A stretch of 64,000 nucleotides of DNA from Roseivivax sp. THAF197b (GTDB lineage Bacteria; Pseudomonadota; Alphaproteobacteria; Rhodobacterales; Rhodobacteraceae), in NCBI RefSeq assembly GCF_009363255.1, contig NZ_CP045319.1, forward strand, positions 124,001 through 188,000, written 5' to 3'. This document shows positions 58,062-64,000 of the stretch, piece by piece (the stretch's first letter is position 1; every line of letters starts with the position of its first letter). The notes below the pieces were generated by a model. That model made no database searches, was not told the DNA's origin, and saw only the letters and a program-made list of their open reading frames with translations. A program made the position numbers and the translations under genes.

Positions 58062-58544
58062 ATGGACCAGTATGCGGATCTGAAAGACGCCCCGCCCCTC
58101 GCCCAGAACGGCGACGCGAAGGAACATCTGCGCCTGTGGTTGCGGCTTCTGAAGACCTCCCGCCGGATCGAGGCGGTGCTGCGCGACCGTCTGCGCACGG
58201 AGTTCGACACCACCCTGCCCCGCTTCGACGTGCTGGCGGCGCTCGCCCGGTTCGAGGACGGTTTGAAGATGAGTGCCCTTTCCGAAGTGCTCCGCGTCTC
58301 CAACGGCAATGTCACCGGGATCGTGGACCGGCTCGTTGAGGACGGCCTGGTCGCCCGCGTGAAAGTGCCCGGAGATCGCCGGGCCTCGCTCGTCCACCTG
58401 ACCGACGCGGGCAAGACCGAATTTGCGCGGCAGGCCACGGCGCATGAAGCCTGGATTGCCGAGTTGCTGGGAGAGATTTCCCCCGAAGACGCGGCGCATC
58501 TCTCCGCGCAGCTCGATGCCCTATCCGCACCGGAGGCCCCATGA
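58062..58544 (+). CDS. MarR family transcriptional regulator
   Basis: A 160-residue MarR-type winged-helix regulator. Motifs: [20 protein letters not shown], then [19 protein letters not shown] (recognition helix) and the wing [16 protein letters not shown]. The start MDQYADL at 58062 was preferred over in-frame ATGs at 57993 and 58029 because AGAGG lies just upstream and 57993 would abut the operator. It is likely to repress its operon until an aromatic acid or its CoA ester appears, as for MarR regulators of aromatic-CoA pathways. Confidence 0.9.
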   Translation: MDQYADLKDAPPLAQNGDAKEHLRLWLRLLKTSRRIEAVLRDRLRTEFDTTLPRFDVLAALARFEDGLKMSALSEVLRVSNGNVTGIVDRLVEDGLVARVKVPGDRRASLVHLTDAGKTEFARQATAHEAWIAELLGEISPEDAAHLSAQLDALSAPEAP

Positions 58545-59341
58545 GAACCGACACGACGCATTTCCGCTGCGAGATCGAGGACGGCATCGCCACGCTCCGG
58601 CTCGACCGGCCCGACCGCAAGAACCCGCTGACCTTCGACAGCTATGCCGAATTGCGCGACTGGTTCCGCGATCTTGCTGCCGATGACAGCGTGAAGGCGG
58701 TGGTCTTTGCGTCCAATGGCGGGAATTTCTGCTCGGGCGGCGATGTGCACGAGATCATCGGCCCGCTCACGAAGATGAACATGAAGGAGCTTCTGGCCTT
58801 CACACGCATGACCGGCGATCTGGTTAAGGCGATGATCCATTGCGGCACGCCGATCATTGCCGCCGTGGACGGCATCTGCGTGGGTGCCGGCGCGATCATC
58901 GCGATGGCCTCCGACATGCGGCTGGCCTCGCCCGAGGCCAAATGTGCCTTTCTCTTCACGCGCGTGGGGCTTGCGGGCTGCGACATGGGCGCCTGCGCGA
59001 TGCTGCCCCGGATCATCGGCCAGGGCCGCGCGGCGGAGTTGCTCTATACCGGTCGGTCGATGGGCGCTGACGAGGGCGAGAAATGGGGCTTCTGGAACCG
59101 CGTCGTGCCCGCCGATGCGCTCGAGACCGAAGCGCAGGCGCTGGCCGCCAAGATCGCCGCCGGGCCGAATTTCGCGCATATGATGACCAAGACTATGCTC
59201 GATCAGGAATGGTCCATGTCGCTCGATCAGGCCATTGAGGCCGAGGCCCAGACCCAGGCGATCTGCATGCAGACCGCCGATTTCACCCGAGCCTATGAGG
59301 CCTTCGTGGCCAAGGAAAAGCCGGTGTTTCAGGGCGATTGA
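58541..59341 (+). CDS. Enoyl-CoA hydratase/isomerase family protein
   Basis: A 266-residue crotonase-fold enzyme: [16 protein letters not shown] forms part of the oxyanion hole and [18 protein letters not shown] the active-site loop. It likely hydrates or opens a ring CoA ester in anthranilate breakdown. It overlaps marR in ATGA. Confidence 0.92.
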   Translation: MRTDTTHFRCEIEDGIATLRLDRPDRKNPLTFDSYAELRDWFRDLAADDSVKAVVFASNGGNFCSGGDVHEIIGPLTKMNMKELLAFTRMTGDLVKAMIHCGTPIIAAVDGICVGAGAIIAMASDMRLASPEAKCAFLFTRVGLAGCDMGACAMLPRIIGQGRAAELLYTGRSMGADEGEKWGFWNRVVPADALETEAQALAAKIAAGPNFAHMMTKTMLDQEWSMSLDQAIEAEAQTQAICMQTADFTRAYEAFVAKEKPVFQGD

Positions 59342-59400
59342 ATGTCGCACGGGGCCGTGACGTTCGGCCCTGCCTATTCGCAAGACAGGAAGGACGTACC

Positions 59401-60554
<1,154 letters not shown>

Positions 60555-60558
<4 letters not shown>

Positions 60559-61382
60559 CCGACCCGCGCGCAGAAGGGGCCGAGACCGACTTCTCCGCGC
60601 GCATGTCCTATGGCGATTACCTTGGCCTCGACCGATTGCTTGATGCGCAGCGTCCGCTGACCGACGCGCCGGACGAGATGCTATTCATCATCCAGCATCA
60701 GACGTCTGAGTTGTGGATGAAGCTGATGTTGACCGAGCTTGACGCCGCTCGGCGTTCCCTCTCCGAGGATCGCACGGGCGAGGCGTTCAAGATGCTCGCC
60801 CGGGTGAGCCGCATCATGGAGCAGCTCAACAATGCCTGGGATGTACTGCGCACCATGACGCCGTCGGATTACACGACGTTTCGCGCGCGGCTCGGGCAAT
60901 CCTCGGGGTTCCAGTCCCTGCAATACAGACTCATCGAGTTCGCGCTCGGCAATCGCAACCGCGCGATGATGGCGGCCCATGCCCATGATGCAGCCGCCGC
61001 CGCCGTGCTGGAGACGGAGCTTGCCCGCCCTTCGCTTTATCAGGAAGTGCTGGCTTTCGCAGCGCGTCACGGCATGGCCGTCCCCGAGGGGGCAATCGCC
61101 GCGCCTGCCGAGGTTCCGCACGCACCCGACGACCGGATCAGCGCACTTTGGGCGCAGGTCTATCGCGACACGGCCCGGCACTGGACGCTTTACGAGATGG
61201 CCGAGAAGCTCGTCGATCTCGAGGATTACTTCCGCCGCTGGCGCTTCAACCACGTTACCACCGTTGAGCGCGTCATCGGCTTCAAACGCGGCACCGGCGG
61301 CACGGCGGGTGTGGCGTATCTCAAGAAGATGCTCGCAACCGAGCTCTTCCCCGAACTCTGGCACGTTCGCACCCAACTCTGA
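60555..61382 (+). CDS. kynA: Tryptophan 2,3-dioxygenase
   Basis: A 275-residue heme enzyme that opens the indole ring of L-tryptophan to N-formylkynurenine. The substrate-site motif [15 protein letters not shown] and the heme-ligand region [20 protein letters not shown] are both present. It overlaps the dehydrogenase stop in ATGA. Formamidase and kynureninase, needed to reach anthranilate, are not in the window. Confidence 0.95.
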
Positions 61383-61420
61383 CCCCGTCCAAACGGGGCG
61401 CACCGACAGGGAGCCTTGAT

Positions 61421-63046
61421 ATGACACACACTCTGGGGCCCTCGGCCCATACCGACAGCTTCACGCGGGACAACCTGCCGCCTGCAGATCAATGGCCCGA
61501 ATTCCTGATGGATGGCTTCGATTACCCCGAACGGTTGAATGTGGGCGTCGAGTTGACGGACGCCATGGTCGAACGCGGCTTTGGCGATCACGTCGCGCTG
61601 ATCGGCAACGGGCGTCAGCGTACCTACAAAGAGCTGTCGGACTGGACCAACAGGCTGGCCCATGCGCTGGTCGAAGATCTGGGCGTGAAGCCCGGCAACC
61701 GCGTGTTGATCCGGTCGGCCAACAACCCCGCCATGGTCGCCGCCTGGCTGGCCGCGACGAAGGCGGGTGCGGTCGTCATAAACACCATGCCACTTCTGCG
61801 CGCGGGCGAGTTGGGAAAGATCGTCGACAAGGCCGAGGTGCAATTTGCGCTCTGCGACACGCGGCTCATGGACGAGATGGTGACCTGCGCGAAGGACAGC
61901 GCGCATCTGCAGAAAGTGGTGGGGTTCGACGGTACCTCGAACCACGATGCAGAGTTGGATCGCCTTGCGCTGACCAAGCCCGTGCAGTTCGACGCAGTGG
62001 ACACGGGGCGCGATGACGTCGCCCTTTTGGGCTTCACCTCGGGGACCACGGGCAACCCCAAGGCCACGATGCATTTTCACCGCGACATCCTGATCATCGC
62101 CGATGGCTATGCCAAGAACGTGCTCAACGTCACGCCGGATGATGTTTTCGTGGGCTCTCCGCCCCTCGCCTTCACCTTCGGTCTGGGTGGTCTCGCGGTC
62201 TTCCCGCTGCGCTTCGGGGCGGCGGCAACGCTTCTGGAAAACGCATCGCCTCCGAACATGATCGAGATCATCGAGGAGCATCGGGCGACGGTATGTCTAA
62301 CCGCGCCCACCGCCTACCGTGTCATGCTGCGTGCGATGGAGGACGGCGCGGATCTGTCCTCCCTGCGGGCTGCGATTTCTGCGGGCGAAACGCTGCCCGC
62401 GCCGGTCTATGACGAATGGATCGAGAAAACCGGCAAGCCCATGCTCGACGGGATCGGCGCGACCGAGATGCTGCATATCTTCATCTCGAACCGTTTCGAC
62501 GATCACCGCCCGGCCTGCACCGGCAAGACGGTGCCCGGCTACGAGGCGAAGGTCATCGGCGAAGACGGCGCGTCGGTACCCCGCGGCACGGTCGGTAGAT
62601 TGGCCGTACGCGGCCCGACCGGCTGCCGCTATCTCGCGGATGATCGGCAGAAGGAATACGTGGTCGGTGGCTGGAACGTCACCGGCGATGCTTTCGTCAT
62701 GGACGAAGACGGCTACCTGCATTTTGCCGCGCGCAACGACGACATGATCATCTCATCGGGCTACAACATCGCAGGGCCCGAGGTGGAAGCCGCCCTTCTG
62801 TCCCATGAGGCGGTCGCGGAATGCGCCGTGGTGGGCGCGCCCGATCCCGAACGCGGACAGGTCGTCGAGGCGCATGTGGTATTGAGCGAAGGCGCAACCC
62901 CCGGCGACGCGCTGGTCAAGGCACTACAGGACCACGTCAAAGCGACCATCGCGCCCTACAAATACCCCCGTCGGGTGCATTTCGTCGATGCGCTGCCCAA
63001 AACCGAGACCGGGAAGATCCAGCGGTTCCGCCTGAAAGAGGGGTGA
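61421..63046 (+). CDS. 2-Aminobenzoate-CoA ligase (benzoate-CoA ligase family)
   Basis: A 541-residue AMP-forming ligase. The P-loop FTSGTTGNPKATMHFHRD, the GATEMLHIFISN motif, and the C-terminal LPKTETGKIQRFRLKE (catalytic Lys) are intact. Together with the monooxygenase/reductase it fits activation of anthranilate to anthraniloyl-CoA. It lies 38 bases after kynA and converges on the reductase at 63.0 kb. Confidence 0.9.
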   Translation: MTHTLGPSAHTDSFTRDNLPPADQWPEFLMDGFDYPERLNVGVELTDAMVERGFGDHVALIGNGRQRTYKELSDWTNRLAHALVEDLGVKPGNRVLIRSANNPAMVAAWLAATKAGAVVINTMPLLRAGELGKIVDKAEVQFALCDTRLMDEMVTCAKDSAHLQKVVGFDGTSNHDAELDRLALTKPVQFDAVDTGRDDVALLGFTSGTTGNPKATMHFHRDILIIADGYAKNVLNVTPDDVFVGSPPLAFTFGLGGLAVFPLRFGAAATLLENASPPNMIEIIEEHRATVCLTAPTAYRVMLRAMEDGADLSSLRAAISAGETLPAPVYDEWIEKTGKPMLDGIGATEMLHIFISNRFDDHRPACTGKTVPGYEAKVIGEDGASVPRGTVGRLAVRGPTGCRYLADDRQKEYVVGGWNVTGDAFVMDEDGYLHFAARNDDMIISSGYNIAGPEVEAALLSHEAVAECAVVGAPDPERGQVVEAHVVLSEGATPGDALVKALQDHVKATIAPYKYPRRVHFVDALPKTETGKIQRFRLKEG

Positions 63047-63050
63047 GGCT

Positions 63051-64000
63051 TCACGCCTCGATCTCGACCCGGCCCTTGGGATTGGAGCAGCAGGCGAGGA
63101 TATAGCCTGCCTCGATATCTTCCTCCGAGATGCCGCCGTTGTGGACCATGTGCACCTCGCCCGCGCGCTTTTTGACCTTGCAGGTGCCACAGATCCCGAA
63201 GGTGCAGCCCGACGGGATACGCAGACCTTTCGCGCGCGAAAGACTGAGGATCGTATCGGTCTCGAAACACTCCACGGTGACACCGGATTTCGCAAAGACC
63301 ACCTCGGCGCCCGCTGCGTCCTGCGGGGCGAAATCGTCAAACTCGGGCACCTCTTCGGCCAATGCGGCGGGTGCTGCGAAGCTTTCCTGGTGATATCGGT
63401 CCATGTCGAAGCCCATGCCGATCAGCGCCTCGCGCACCATCGTCATGAAATCCTCGGGCCCGCAGCAATAGATGTCCCGGTCGAGGTAATCGGGCGCCAT
63501 CAGGCCCAGCATCAGCTGATTGAGGCGGCCCAGATAGCCAGTCCAGACCTCGTAGGGCTCTTCCTCGGTCACGGCGAAGCTCAGGTGCAGGCCGGGCACG
63601 CGGCTGGCCATGTGAATGAGGCGCTGGCGGAAGATCAGGTCGGACGGTCGCCGCGCGCAGGCAATGAGGCGCACATCCGGGTTGTCGCCGAAATCGTAGA
63701 GAAACGAGGCCATCGACATCATCGGGGTGATGCCGGAGCCCGCCGAGATCAGCAGGTATTTCGCTTTGGGATCACCGAGGGTGAATTGCCCGGCAGGCCC
63801 AAAGGCCTTGAGCCGCATGCCGGGCTTGAGGTGCTCGAACATCCACGCCGTGCCGACGCTGCCCTCCTGCCGCTTGACCGTCACCGACAGCGTCAGCGGA
63901 CGGGACGGCGTTGACGACAGCGTGTAGGTCCGCTCGATCGGCCCTCCGGGAAGCGGCAATTCAAGCGTGATGAACTGACCCGGCTTGTAGTCGAAGGTCT
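63051..64000 (-). CDS. GbcB-like FAD/2Fe-2S oxidoreductase (5' end outside window)
   Basis: The C-terminal part, at least 315 residues, of a ferredoxin-reductase-type protein. The FAD/NAD module shows ERTYTLSS, LLISAGSGITPMMSM and YCCGPEDFM; the C-terminal plant-type 2Fe-2S domain shows PSGCTFGICGTCKVKK and a final Cys in ILACCSNPKGRVEIEA. The phrase VHMVHNGGISEEDIEAGYIL is typical of GbcB, the reductase of glycine-betaine demethylase, and related stachydrine/carnitine oxygenase reductases. The oxygenase partner would lie beyond the window. It converges with the CoA ligase. Confidence 0.88.
   Translation of the reverse strand, partial: TFDYKPGQFITLELPLPGGPIERTYTLSSTPSRPLTLSVTVKRQEGSVGTAWMFEHLKPGMRLKAFGPAGQFTLGDPKAKYLLISAGSGITPMMSMASFLYDFGDNPDVRLIACARRPSDLIFRQRLIHMASRVPGLHLSFAVTEEEPYEVWTGYLGRLNQLMLGLMAPDYLDRDIYCCGPEDFMTMVREALIGMGFDMDRYHQESFAAPAALAEEVPEFDDFAPQDAAGAEVVFAKSGVTVECFETDTILSLSRAKGLRIPSGCTFGICGTCKVKKRAGEVHMVHNGGISEEDIEAGYILACCSNPKGRVEIEA

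Overview
The window looks like part of the chromosome of a GC-rich alphaproteobacterium, most likely a marine Rhodobacteraceae (Roseobacter-group) species. This is judged from gene content: the pcaQ-pcaCHG-pobA arrangement, TRAP and BCCT transporters, an aerobic anthraniloyl-CoA pathway, and a GbcB-like reductase. No rRNA, tRNA, insertion sequence, prophage or CRISPR array was recognised. Most genes sit in tight operons with 1-8 nt overlaps (ATGA, GTGA, TGATG).

1-10.8 kb: the 3' end of a BCCT (betaine/choline/carnitine) transporter; an IclR regulator divergent from a thiamine-diphosphate decarboxylase-type enzyme; then a long minus-strand run reading pcaC-pcaH-pcaG-pobA-dctP-dctQ-dctM-BKACE. 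It joins 4-hydroxybenzoate/protocatechuate breakdown to a TRAP importer and a beta-keto acid cleavage enzyme. PcaQ (LysR) is divergent from pcaC, and pcaD and pcaB are absent. 10.8-20.3 kb: pcaQ, then a sugar-type catabolic island. Its main operon (minus strand) is LacI regulator, periplasmic binding protein, ABC ATPase, ABC permease, phosphotriesterase-family hydrolase and GATase1-like protein. It is followed by a PfkB kinase (plus strand) and btpA-tenA (minus strand). LacI-type operators precede lacI, and another lies near the tenA end.

20.3-42.2 kb: the most unusual part. A single 18.4-kb minus-strand gene encodes a 6120-residue secreted protein with about 45 Ig-like DUF11/DUF7507-type repeats, a calcium-binding-like linker, SdrD-B-like domains and a short OmpA-like tail. 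It is followed at once by an outer-membrane beta-barrel gene. The pair looks like a giant surface fibre and its dedicated outer-membrane partner. Every repeat keeps a Lys/acid/Asn pattern resembling intramolecular isopeptide domains, and the repeats fall into a higher-order order (A-I) that appears three times. An RND efflux pair (fusion protein and pump) lies divergently upstream.

46.8-63.0 kb: an aerobic anthranilate/tryptophan catabolic supercluster. RidA and a thioesterase are divergent from a 2-aminobenzoyl-CoA monooxygenase/reductase and an SDR. Then come a CcdB-like toxin with a ribbon-helix-helix antitoxin, a minus-strand liv ABC transporter operon ending in a cupin and a flavin monooxygenase, and a plus-strand operon of MarR regulator, enoyl-CoA hydratase, acyl-CoA dehydrogenase, tryptophan 2,3-dioxygenase and 2-aminobenzoate-CoA ligase. 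Two matching inverted repeats (TTCAAGC...GCTTGAA type) sit before marR and before the monooxygenase/reductase, suggesting one MarR regulon. The window ends inside a GbcB-like flavin/2Fe-2S reductase. Coordinates of starts are my choices from ribosome-binding sites and family N-termini; domain and repeat boundaries are by eye.
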